The translations under genes were made by a program, and so were the position numbers. From NCBI RefSeq assembly GCF_020520425.1, contig NC_079491.1:1364001-1428000 (forward strand): a stretch of DNA of 64,000 bases. Reading direction: 5' to 3'. This stretch comes from Spinacia oleracea (taxonomy: Eukaryota; Streptophyta; Magnoliopsida; Caryophyllales; Amaranthaceae). The first letter of the stretch is position 1. Each line of letters begins with the position of its first letter. A model generated the notes under the pieces. The model had not been told where the DNA came from, did no database searches, and saw nothing but the letters and a program-made list of their open reading frames with translations. Below are positions 1 through 10,665 of this stretch, in pieces.

Positions 1-369
1 TTTACCAATTATTTTTCAGGTTGTTCGGATTCGAATAAAATCAGATTACGGGTAATAAAATCTTGTTCAAGATCCAGTATTTTCGGGTCAATCTCTGACA
101 GTTCTAGGTCCAACTATGATAAAAAGGCAATTCTTCTCCCGAACCTCATAAAGAACATACCTAATTATATAATACCATGTTGTCATGGTCTAATAAGGTT
201 GGAAATTCATTTTCGATTGAGCCTTGAAAATGGTCCTAGTGTACTACGTAGTACATTATATTGATGAGCCTTAAATCCAAGGAATTGAAACTCTTTTGCA
301 CAACATTCACTAGCTAGTACAAATTGTACCAATTAAAGCGAGGTAATTTGCAAACCTATTTATTTTATT

Positions 370-1056
370 GTACGAGTATGTCCTCAACATTCGCTCCCTT
401 ATTGACCATTTTGTTAGAATATGTTTTGAAACGGTCAAATTCTCTTCCTGCAACGTCCTACCACGTGGATCTCACTGCTCGGTGGAGCGAGTCGGGGTTT
501 ACAGATTTTCTGGATTAGGGTTATTAGTTTTGGACCTGCTTTTTAATGGGTTTCGCATATTATATAAACTATTTAGGTCATAATTTAGTTGTATTTTGTA
601 GATGTCGTATGACTATTTTATTCAATAACTAATTTTTTACCTTTAAAAAAAAAAAAAAACTTAGTTGTATTTTGAAATTGATATGTATTCCTCAAGATCA
701 AAAAAACTTCTCCTCCTCTTTTTGTGGACTGCCTAATACATTGTTAGTGAACCACGTTAAATTTGCATGTTCTTTATTTGCGTTCTTAATTATTGTTAGA
801 ATAATGTCTATAATCGGTCAAGCCCCTTACTGCAACGCCTCAACACGGGTTATCTGTTTGGGCCTATTTTATGGGATTTTTCAGCACCTGTATAGAAAGT
901 ACTATATAAACTCTCTAGGTCATAACCTAATCGTATTCTATAATTTGTACTCCTCAAGATCAATAAAACTTTTCCCCCCTCTGCCTGTGGACGTAGCTAA
1001 CACATTAATTGTTAGTAAACCACGTTAAATCTATACGGTCTTTATTTATGTTTTTT
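370..1056 (+). repeat. LTR-derived repeat, tandemly duplicated end segment
   Basis: Two diverged copies of a segment lie about 268 bp apart (about 655-790 and 921-1056). Each has a 'CTCAAGATCAA' AAACTT run, a GTGGAC motif and an ACCACGTTAAAT motif, followed by a TTTATTTGCG/TTTATTTATG stretch. This arrangement resembles the 3' part of plant Copia LTRs. An upstream piece from about 370 (ATGTCCTCAACATTCG, then ACGTGGATCTCACTGC) appears related. No gag or pol reading frame is present, so this is a degraded LTR remnant; the short ORFs across it are not genes. Confidence 0.5.
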
Positions 1057-1619
1057 TTTTTTTTGCATCCGTTATAACAATTATCTTTCTTGATTTCGTT
1101 ACAACACATTTTACTTGTTTTCACTTTACTTTATCCATTCTATAATAGTCAATATGTTACAATTATTTAGAAATGGAGAAAGTATATTCTATGTCGACCT
1201 ATACATAGATGCATATGCCATCACAACATGATTATTCAACAACCTAAATAATTTCGAACGCCAAAGAAACTGAAAGAGATGCATATAGTTGGCTGTTACA
1301 CAACACTACAGCAAGCACGTAGCAGTACATGTTTGCATTATTGGTACAAAAATGAGCTAAACTAACAAGATAGCATACATACAAGAATGATACAACCCAA
1401 TTCAAAAATCAAAATTAATTATATAATTGCATAATTGCCAATAATATGGGAATGACAGCATAACTAGGAACAGAGATAAAATGTTCAAACTTACATGCAT
1501 GAGTAGAAAAATAACATAACAAATTAGAAGTACAATAATTTTATGTAATTTTTATTTTTTACATCATCTTAAGATGAAAAAGAAAGAAATAACTATACAA
1601 TGACAATGAATGTACGTTA

Positions 1620-1880
1620 TAACGGAAGCAGTAAAGACAATTAAGAACGTAAATAAGAACACAAATATTTGACGTGGTTCAATAATAATTTGCTAGCTAC
1701 GTCTACAGAGACATAGGTGAGAAAATCTTTATTGATCGTGAGGAGTACAACTAGGTTTGACCTAAAAAGTTTATATAGTACTACTATATAGATGCAGAAA
1801 AGCTCAAAAAAGAGGTCCATAATCCTATTCCAGAATAACATATGCGTGATGGGGCGTTGCAGTAAAGATACCTGAACTTC
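1620..1880 (-). repeat. Inverted copy of the 370-1056 LTR-like repeat
   Basis: Read on the minus strand, this stretch matches the 655-1056 repeat: the GTACTCCTCA.GATCAATAAA segment, a GTAGACGTAGCTAGC motif and a TTGAACCACGTCAAAT motif in the same order. It lies in opposite orientation about 600 bp away. It may be the remnant of a separate insertion or of a rearranged element. No coding capacity is visible. Confidence 0.5.
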
Positions 1881-4054
1881 AAGACATACCCTAACAACGA
1901 CGGTTATAGGGACAAAGAAGCGAATTAGCCGACAACGGTGTTGAAAGCCACCTGACTGCTTGAGCTAAATCTCCAGCCTACTAATCAACCGGTGTAGGAT
2001 ATAAATTTTTCTAAAATGCTCAAAAATTACCCGATTTGATGTAAAAGTTATTTATTTTTAGTGATAAATTTTTATTTTTGATTAAATTGTCCCTAATCAC
2101 ATTTAACAAATAAATAAAATAACCATGTAATTCTTTAAAAAGTTTATCCATAAAATCCCAATTTATATTAACTATGTGCGTGCTATACCTATTAAAGATC
2201 ATGTTGATTGATGAGTAATTGAGTAGGGACAATAAAACTGTATTTTGTTTTTGTTTTATTTTCACTTAGCCAACTGTATAAGATCATGTTGATTGATGAG
2301 TAGGGACAATCACGTAAATTAATACTTTGTATGTAACTAGAGAACGTACTTTTGAAATTAGAGATAAAATAGAATTCGAAATTTATATGGAAATGCAAAA
2401 TATAGATAATGGTCATTTCTGAATTAATAAAGAACAGAAACATTACATGTGTAATGTGTTCAATGTTCACTAGTATATATGGCTAAACAGGATGATGTTT
2501 TTTACTGCAAATTAAACCAAAAATATATTTCCAGGAATATTAATAAATTATAATTGTACAATCTGATTTTGTAGGAGAGGGTATAAAAGGCACATCAATA
2601 ATTCTATATATAGTTACGTTATGTACTGCTTCTTATAATTCTGTAGTGTAGGTCGAATTTTTTGAGTTTGTTTGGTCTACATTTGGGTTCAAGATAGAGC
2701 TATAATTGTATGTTACTCGTGCTATCTATTGTCGTTTTAGGATGGAATCGTACTAATTAAGCTGATAATTACATATGATCAGATCTCCTCCAAAGCATGC
2801 ACTAGGTAAGGATCGGATAAATCTATTCAGAAGATAAGTATGAAAGTTTTGTTTGAGCACGACATGGCTTATTAGCATGTTATAAGGGTATTTTAGTCTT
2901 TTTATTGGCTTCGAATTGGATCATATTATTGGTCCTTGGAGGACCCATATTGAAATCATTACCAAGACAATAAGCATGTTACAAACCCATTTTGGATAAT
3001 TTGTTGTAGTGTGATCATATATGACAATTTATGGACATTATAAAGTGCTCCATCATCAAACAAATTAGTCTTACTTAGGTGTCAATTACAAATATCATTG
3101 AAATGTATTGTTTATTATTATTATTATTGAAGAAATTAAATGTAGTAATGTCGATCTTCTTCTAATTTGGATAATTGGAGATCTTCTCAAAACTATATAG
3201 AGTAAAAATTGTACTACGGGTATATACAAGTTCTTGTAAAAGGTTGTATGACGTTAGTTTAACTATCAAATCACATGTTACGTCACTCACTTCACGTCAG
3301 ACCATGTTGTATATGATTTCACAATGAAATAAGTGTAAGACTGTCTGACAAAAACCTAAAAAAAAATCCAAATTTATCAAGTTTTAGCGTTAGTTGTAGT
3401 GTTGTACTGTATGTCTGTACGTATGCAGAAACAAGATAGTTGGAGTCTGGAGTAATTATTATTCCGGTAAGCGGGGATAACCAATTGAGTATCGACACAT
3501 TTCAAGTAAGCTGCACATGACACATGTGGACTCTAATCCACGTGCCAAACCTCAATTGGATATGATCACTACACTAATTAGATTAGTTATTGGTTAATGA
3601 TAAAATGTTATTGGTTAAAATAGGTGGCATGTAATAGTAATTAATTCTACCAACACTTGACTCTGTAGTTTAATTTAAATTAATTAAAATAAAAAACAAA
3701 AAATAAAAAGAGTTTAATACAAAGCAGAATCCAAGAGAAAGAGAGAATCTACAAAGCATTGCGTCACCCTATTGCTTCCTTGAATACAGACATGCCTAAG
3801 TTATGGGAGCCACTCATAATTCGATAATTTCTTTTGTTATTATTTCTATAATTTCAACATTATTTGTCATTTTTTATCGTAAATTAATCACTAATTATTG
3901 TCCACAGAAGGTGCTCGTATATATGATTACTATTGCTATACGGTTTACTATTATATTTTTCGTTTTTATTTACTCAAACTGATTTTCTTCATTCAAATTG
4001 ATTTAATTTTTACTTAAGATTTTAGATTAAACTGATTTCCGTTCATATTTATAA
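1881..4054. other. AT-rich intergenic DNA, nothing recognised
   Basis: No reading frame with codon bias, splice structure or known motif was seen. There are short AT-rich runs and a small local duplication of an ATCATGTTGATTGATGAGTA segment (about 2198 and 2283). Confidence 0.6.
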
Positions 4055-4938
4055 CTAGACTTTAGCCCGTGCGATGCACGGTTTCTATTAAATTGTTACG
4101 TTAAAATAAAACTCCTACATAAATCAACTGCTATATTTTATATATTAGATTACGGCAACTTTTGTGTAAGACCGCCTTACCAGAAAGACCACTTTGATTG
4201 TTTAACTAATTGGTTATATTGGTTAACTAATTAGTTCTAGTGTTTAACTAATTATTTTCATTGTTTAACTAATTGGTTCTAGTGCTTAACTAATTAGTTC
4301 AAGTGTTTAACCAAATGATTTCATTGCTTAACTTATATGACATCAAGTTGGTCTTTTATGTAAGACCGACTTATATAAAAGTTTGTACTTAGATTAAATT
4401 GATTTTTTTTTTTGGATTGAATTTCATTTTAGATTTTTTTTTTAAATTATTATAGTGTTTGATTTTGGATGAAATTGTATATAAGAAATATTAATAATGA
4501 TTTAATAAAAATATTTATGTGGCACCTAATTATTTATTTACGTGGCATTCGACTTTTTAATTCAAAAATAATTTTGAAGTCTTATTTTTTATTGGATGAA
4601 ACCATTAAATTTCCTACGTGGCGCTCTAATATTGGATTAATGTTTGATTTTGGATTGAATTTTATTTTACATTAGTGTTTGATTTTGGATGGATTTTATT
4701 TTAGATTTATTTTTTAATTATTAGAGCTTTTGATTTTGGATGGAATTGTATATATTAGCAATTAATTAATTAATTTAAATATCTATGTGGCACCTAATTA
4801 ATTATCTACGTGGCACTCGATTTTTTTAATTCAAAAATAAATTAGAAATCTTATTTTTTATTGGCCGAAACCATTAGTAATCCTAGGTGGCGCTCTAATA
4901 ATTCAGCAAATATGCCTCCTTTATATATGTATATTAGA
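4055..4938 (-). mobile_element. Non-autonomous Helitron (probable)
   Basis: Read on the minus strand, the element begins with TC after an A (4938-4937) and ends in CTAG before a T (4058-4055), as expected for Helitron insertion between A and T. A hairpin CCGTGC-ATC-GCACGG (4067-4081) sits about 8 bp inside the CTAG end, the usual place for a Helitron 3' hairpin. The interior is AT-rich and has no Rep/helicase coding. It contains an imperfect duplication of a ~270-bp block (about 4452-4724 and 4725-4905) marked by TGATTTTGGATG, TGTGGCACCTAATTA and GTGGCGCTCTAATA. A nested MITE-like segment lies at 4157-4386. Confidence 0.65.
4157..4386. repeat. MITE-like inverted repeat with internal 20-22 bp minisatellite
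   Basis: The ends are inverted: AACTTTTGTGTAAGACCGCCTTA on the left reads against TAAGACCGACTTATATAAAAGTTT on the right. Between them, variants of TTAACTAATTGGTTCTAGTG repeat about six times (4198-4340). It is nested in the Helitron-like element. The superfamily was not determined. Confidence 0.5.
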
Positions 4939-5210
4939 TTATTTATTTATATATTTTTGGCATACACATTGGTATTATTGAGTGTGACTTAATTTACCCT
5001 AACAATGCAAATTTGTAGAATATTTGTTAATTGAAATATTATATAAAAAATATTATAATGGATCAAGAGATCGAATTAAAGATTGAGATTTTAATAAAAT
5101 CACAGACAATGTATAATAATTGAAAGGGGGAAGGAGTACGTAAAGAAAAACGGCAAGGAAGGTCATAGGATACTTTACAATACTCGATTACTGTTTTTTT
5201 TAATAACACA

Positions 5211-5486
5211 TACTATCTCCGTTCCTAAATGATCTTTACGGTTACTATTTGCACGGTAATTAAGGAATTTTGGTGAACATGTGATGGTGGGGTAACAAAT
5301 GGAAAATGAGTGGCTATAAATTGTCCAACAATGTGAGTGGGTGGAAACTAATATTAAAGTATTGTGAGTGGGTAAATTATGGTGGGCCAAATAAGAGTAA
5401 AAATGGAATAAAGTAGGAGTGTAAAGAACTTTCAGGAACAGACTAAAACGGAAAGCGTAAAGAACTTTTAGGAACGGAGGTAGTAC
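5211..5486. mobile_element. Stowaway-like MITE
   Basis: Terminal inverted repeats CTCCGTTCCTAAATGATCTTTACG and CGTAAAGAACTTTTAGGAACGGAG lie inside TA dinucleotides, typical of Tc1/mariner-type Stowaway elements with CTCCGTTCC ends. About 276 bp. The short minus-strand ORF inside it is not a gene. Confidence 0.75.
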
Positions 5487-5844
5487 TTAATTTGTAATAG
5501 TAAAATAAAGTTTACATACGAAAATTACAACTAAAAAAAAAATAGTAGGGTCGTTTACAACACTTGCATAATAAACTAATAACAAGCTACTAAAAGCCAA
5601 ATAGGTAGTATTCAGTAAAGTTGTTAGTATTAATAGTAGCCACCCTTGCAACTAAGCAAAAGTTTGGTGCCCCTTCTTTAAAGGTTTTTAAATGCTCATG
5701 TTATATGTTTGTGAATACTTCATCATATAATTCATTTGTGTATCACTCTATCCGTCGTTGTACTCCGTATTTGTGAATATTATTCTTATCAAACAAACAA
5801 ACAACCAAAAATTACTGCGGAGTACTCTATCTTGTGAATATTAA

Positions 5845-5943
5845 GTCCCTGTTCTGTTCACCTTATTTTCACTTATTTTCAGGAAAAATAAGTTCAGATA
5901 AGTTCAGGAAAAATAAGTGGAAATCAGGTGAATAGAACGCAGT
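5845..5943. repeat. Short MITE-like inverted repeat
   Basis: About 100 bp whose two halves are inverted: GTTCTGTTCACCTTATTTTC on the left and the complement of its core (AAATCAGGTGAATAGAAC) on the right. The interior is made of AAAATAAGTTCAGATAAG-type units. It is a short relative of the elements at 8681-8909 and 36884-37067. Confidence 0.6.
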
Positions 5944-6594
5944 CTGAGTACTCTGTACTAAATACGTATACCAACTACATATTGTTAATGTGATCGGTTG
6001 AATTCACATTATGAATTTTTCTCGTGAAAGGGGTTTTCTAATGTTTTTTTTAATATACATAGTGTCAAATTGATTTGAATTCCAGTTAAAATTTAAATTG
6101 GGATATTAAAATCGAGGAAAATTAAATAAATAAAATTACTAAACACGGAGTAAAATATTGAAGAAAATAGTGAAAGAGTAAACATGAGCAATGAATTGCA
6201 TTGAGCACTATTTAAATTATCTCTCACATTAATTAAGTGGCAAAAATAAAGTGTCTCTCACATTATTCTTACATGCAATATATCGGAGTGATCATTTAAT
6301 AGAAAAATGTGAGGTTCTCACATTTATGAAAGCGAGAAGTAAATAAGAAAAATGTTCATTTTAATTTATATATGTAGTGGTGCATTATTGATTATTAATG
6401 ATATTGTTCTTCTCGATTAACAAAAATATGCATTTCATTTTTAAATCCGTAAACCTAATTAATTTAGGATATTAATTAGCTAGTCATTAGAGATTGAAAC
6501 TGAAAAAAACCTAAAATGTATTTTACTCCGTCAAACCAGCGATAATTATCAAAAAAAAATACTTCGCATTAAAAAGGCAGAACATATATAGTAA

Positions 6595-6930
6595 GGGTGA
6601 GTTTATCTCTCAGACTCAACTTCAATCTTCAAATTCTGCCACATTAGCACCTATTTTTTCATTATTCAGAATCACACAGACTCTTTCTATTTTTACACAT
6701 TAGTCCCAGACTCATCTCACACTCAACTAACCTCCTAAAAAAGATAATTAATTTTGATAAAGTATGATTCATGATGTGACATAATTTTATTTGGTTGGAG
6801 AAAAAGTAGAGTAAGTGAGCCTTAGATTTTCAAACTCGATCACCTTCAGACCTGCGGTAAAATTTTACTACATTATTCCAAGAGTCTAGCTCCAGACTAT
6901 CTTCAAGACTAGGAATAAACTCAACGTAAT
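6595..6930. repeat. Possible MITE with GAGTTTAT ends
   Basis: The left end GTGAGTTTATCTCTCAGACTC is matched in inverted form by AAGACTAGGAATAAACTCAA on the right. No coding capacity was seen. Boundaries and superfamily are uncertain. Confidence 0.35.
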
Positions 6931-7064
6931 TGATACTCCGTATGTTGCGGAAAGACATGCAACCTTGTTCATTATTTCCGATAATAATTTGTGTACCTTC
7001 AAAAATTATTTAGCAGAATTTCAATCATATAATGGGGATGAAAGGTGTAAGAGTCGTAGTACTT

Positions 7065-7065
<1 letters not shown>

Positions 7066-7096
<31 letters not shown>
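7066..7096. repeat. (AT)n microsatellite
   Basis: About 15 uninterrupted AT units. Confidence 0.9.
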
Positions 7097-7099
<3 letters not shown>

Positions 7100-7793
7100 A
7101 CTGGAATTTCAATGAAATTTGAATAAAAACGACAATTATATAAGTAGTATTGTCTTATTTATTGTTTTTTTGCCAGCAAAGACTACATGGATGTGAAATT
7201 GGCCCTATCTAATTGTAAGGGCACACATGAAAGAAAGAAAGAAAGTACGTACTTTCAAAGTGAAGAAAATATAAGTGTTTATTTTGTCATTAACTTAGAA
7301 GGGAGGGCGTAACATGTGCACTTGTGCAGTTGTACGTGTTGTAAAATTGCTGGTTAAATTCATGATCGTTCTATAGCATATAGATGAACATGAATTTAAC
7401 CATCAATTAATAATTACTCCGTAATAAACTAATAACCATGTAGTAATGTACTACGTAGGTTATCTCATGGTATATGCCTCCAGGTGAACAACGAAGGGAA
7501 AACTATAAGTACATTGCCAAATTGATATAATGTCGTTATATTTTAACACGCAATTTGAAACGAAGATAATAGTTGGGTATGTATTTCATTACTTGGATAT
7601 ATATTGTTGATCCTAACTACTCTGTAATTATATTTGAAAATTTTAATTAAGCCTCGGATTTCAAATATATACAGTTATCGAAATTACTACATATATAAGT
7701 AACAAGTTCTTGACCCCACTTGGCCAAAATTAAAAATTAAAAGTTACTTTTACTTAATTTTTATTTCTTTTAAATATATAAATTTTAGTTAAA

Positions 7794-8072
7794 CACTACA
7801 AGAAATTGTACAATTAACGACGAGAAATCCCGTCGCGAAAGGCCAATAATCGTTGATTAACGACGGGATTTCCTGTCGCGAACCCGTCATAAAAGGGGAC
7901 CGTCGTTAATATAAAATCCCGTCATAAACCCGTCTTAAACCCGTCGTAAAAGACATTTGCGACGGTTATTCCCGTCATTGTTTGTTGTTAGCCCCGTCGC
8001 AAAAGGTTTGTGCGACGGAATTTTTGACCCGTCGTAATTAAGTTATCGTTAAAAATACAAATTCTTGTAGTG
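7794..8072. mobile_element. CACTA-type MITE, copy 1
   Basis: The ends are CACTACAAGAAATTGTA and TACAAATTCTTGTAGTG, flanked by a 3-bp target duplication AAA on both sides, the CACTA superfamily signature. The interior is rich in CCCGTCG/CGACGGG subterminal repeats. It is 279 bp with no transposase coding. Three close relatives lie at 9142, 9994 and 22746. Confidence 0.9.
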
Positions 8073-8680
8073 AAAGTTTCATCAACTTTTAAATAGTGAC
8101 TCTGCTACCTATAATTTCTGGATTTGCTACTGCACGCTAGCGCTATAGAGTACAAAGTATTTATTTTTGAGACAAAGTATGGGGTAATTACTTAATTGTG
8201 GGCTAATGTTGAGATATATAGGTAGATTATATTAATATATAGGGCCATAGGGGTCCAAGCTTTTCCATAGTTAACATTATATGACATGCTAGCTATTTGG
8301 TAGCTAGGTTTGATACAAAGAATGTAGAATTGAAGATGGATGATTCTTGACAATTGACAAATAATGGGACCTTGAAATTAACAAGTGATAGCCTACTAGC
8401 TAGCTAATTAAGCTACTACGTACGTTCTATATACATAATGCATGGATGTGGTGCACCATGCAACTAGCTTATACAGTTGCACGTACTGGACCCAAAACCC
8501 TACTACTTTGTCTCTTGTTTACCATGCGCCTTGCTTTCATAGTTTTATCACATAGACTATTTATTTGATTTTCAATATCAATTTTTAGTTTTAATTTTAA
8601 TTTTTAAAAATTAATATTTGCAAAATTATAAAATATATCTCAACTTTTTTATTAAAAAAAAAAAATTGTCAAAAATTTTT

Positions 8681-8909
8681 AGGTTGCGTTATATTCAACT
8701 GATTTTCACTTATTTTTTCTGAACTTATTTGAACTTAACTTATCTAAACTTATCTGAACATATCAAAACCTAATTTAGTTATAAATTATACTTGGTCAAT
8801 CCTTATTTTTCCTGAACTTATCTTATCTGAATTTATCTGAACTAAACAGAACTTATCTGAACTTATTTTTCCTGAAATAAGTGGAAATAAGGTGAACAGA
8901 ACATAACCT
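8681..8909. mobile_element. MITE with AGGTTRYGTT ends
   Basis: Inverted terminal sequences (AGGTTGCGTTATATTCAACT on the left; AACAGAACATAACCT on the right) enclose repeated CTTATCTGAACTTATTTT units. It is about 229 bp. The relative at 36884-37067 shares the same ATTTTCACTTATTT and AAATAAGTGGAAATAAGGTG blocks. Confidence 0.65.
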
Positions 8910-9141
8910 TATACTTCATACTACATACGGAGTACTACTTTATTTTTGAACAATTATTTTGTTACTCAAATATTTAATAAAAAGTTGTCAAATAATAATT
9001 TTAAAATATTCGTGCATGGCTACATGCAGGTTACCTAATCTACTTCTAAATAATATTAGTGACCGATTCCATCACGAAACCATATAGAGGGTCACTTGCT
9101 CAGACTTATTTATTTATTTATTTTATTGTGACAACAAATCA

Positions 9142-9410
9142 CACTACAAGAAATTGTACTATTAACGATGGAAAATCCCGTCGCGAAAGGTCAATAATCG
9201 TTGATTAACGACGGGATTTCCTGTCGCGAACCCGTCATAAAAGGGGGCCGTCGTTAATAGAAAATCCCGTCGTAAACCCGTCGTAAAAGACATTTGCGAC
9301 GGTTATTCCCGTCATTGTTTGGTTGTTAGCCCCGTCGCAAAAGGCTTTTGCGACGAGATTTTTGACCCGTCGTAATTAAGTTGTCGTTAAAAATACAAAT
9401 TCTTATAATC
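9142..9410. mobile_element. CACTA-type MITE, copy 2 (right end decayed)
   Basis: The left end CACTACAAGAAATTGTACTA is intact. The right end reads TACAAATTCTTATAATC instead of ...CTTGTAGTG, so the terminal CACTA motif has been lost. The interior is nearly identical in order to copy 1, with CCCGTCG repeats. Confidence 0.85.
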
Positions 9411-9993
9411 AAATGATCATTTGTATCATATCCAAGAATGAAAGTGTGACGCCTTAATAACATAGTAAGTTAGTAACACATACGTAGTTTATTGCAAATT
9501 TGCAATTAAATCCACATAACTCTATTTAATTTTGATAATTTAAGTTAGAGTATGTCCTTGTTTGCTGGTTAATTTTGCAACTTGTAGAAGTTGCATGTAG
9601 CTATACTATGTAGGGCTGTTATATTATACGGTGTATAGGGGTGCCATATTGTTACACTAATTCGGAGTATGCACTATTTATATTCAAATGATATGTGCAT
9701 TTATTTTTTAAAGAAACTAAATATATGCATTTATTTCGAAATTGAGTTATAACTAATTTGCCAACGACACTATATATTTCATGAAAAGAATATGAGATAC
9801 TCGTACATCTACACTCCCTCGATAGTTACTACTCCTATATGTGGAATCAATTTGACAATATAGAAATGTACGTAGTACTACTGTATTAGTAACTATTTTT
9901 CCCTGGAGTAAATTACTTTTTGAGGCATTCAAAGCTTATTCAATTCATGGTTAGTTATCAACTTTACAAGAAGCTAGGAATCGAAGGTGCGGA

Positions 9994-10265
9994 GACTACA
10001 AGAAATTGTACCATTAACGATAGGAAATCCCGTCGCTAAAGGCTAATAATCGTTGATTAATGACGGGATTTCCTGTCGCGAACCCGTCATAAAAGGGGAT
10101 CGTCGTTAATGGAAAATCTCGTCGTTAACCCGTCATAAAAGACATTTGCGACGGTTGTTCCCGTCTTTGTAATTGATTGTTAGCCCCGTTGCAAAAGGCT
10201 TTTGCGATGGGATTTTTGACCCGTCGTTATTAGGTTGTTAATTAAAGATACAAATTCTTGTAGTG
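9994..10265. mobile_element. CACTA-type MITE, copy 3 (left end mutated)
   Basis: The left end reads GACTACAAGAAATTGTACC (first bases of CACTA altered) and the right end TACAAATTCTTGTAGTG is intact. Flanks are GGA and GAA, an imperfect 3-bp target duplication. The interior matches copies 1 and 2. Confidence 0.85.
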
Positions 10266-10362
10266 GAAGTATGTATATCAGTATATATGTATGGACGAGT
10301 ACGTACATCAGCTGCGAAATGCTTGTGAGTGACTCAAGCGAAGACATGTGTAGCTGATAGAC

Positions 10363-10663
10363 TCACTTGTGATAGGTGTTGGTTCAGTAGAACTCCTTCT
10401 TCTTACTTGATAAAAAAAATGTGCAAATACCAAAATTCACGTCTTTTATAGAAGTGGTGCAAGTAAGATAGATTTTGTAAGGAAAGTGTTGCAAATACGC
10501 TGAGCTAAGGCTACTTTCACTTGTGACATGTGTTGGTTCAGTATAACTCATTTTTCTTACCTGATAAAACAATTGTGCAAATACAAAATTCACGTCTTTT
10601 ATAGAAGTGGTGCAAGTAAGATATTTTGTAAGAAAGTGTTGCAAATACTCTAAGCTAAGGCTA
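10363..10663. repeat. 155-bp tandem duplication
   Basis: Two copies (about 10363-10517 and 10518-10663) share CACTTGTGA..GTGTTGGTTCAGTA, AATTCACGTCTTTTATAGAAG, TGGTGCAAGTAAGAT and GCTAAGGCTA in order. Differences are substitutions and small indels. The minus strand is open across both copies (10384-10692), but this looks like a by-product of the duplication rather than a gene. Confidence 0.85.
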
Positions 10664-10665
10664 GT

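Noticed and set aside
7800-10265. Spaced CCCGTCG repeats resembling a CRISPR-like or satellite array
   Set aside because: They are subterminal repeats inside CACTA MITEs; spacing is irregular and the organism is a plant.
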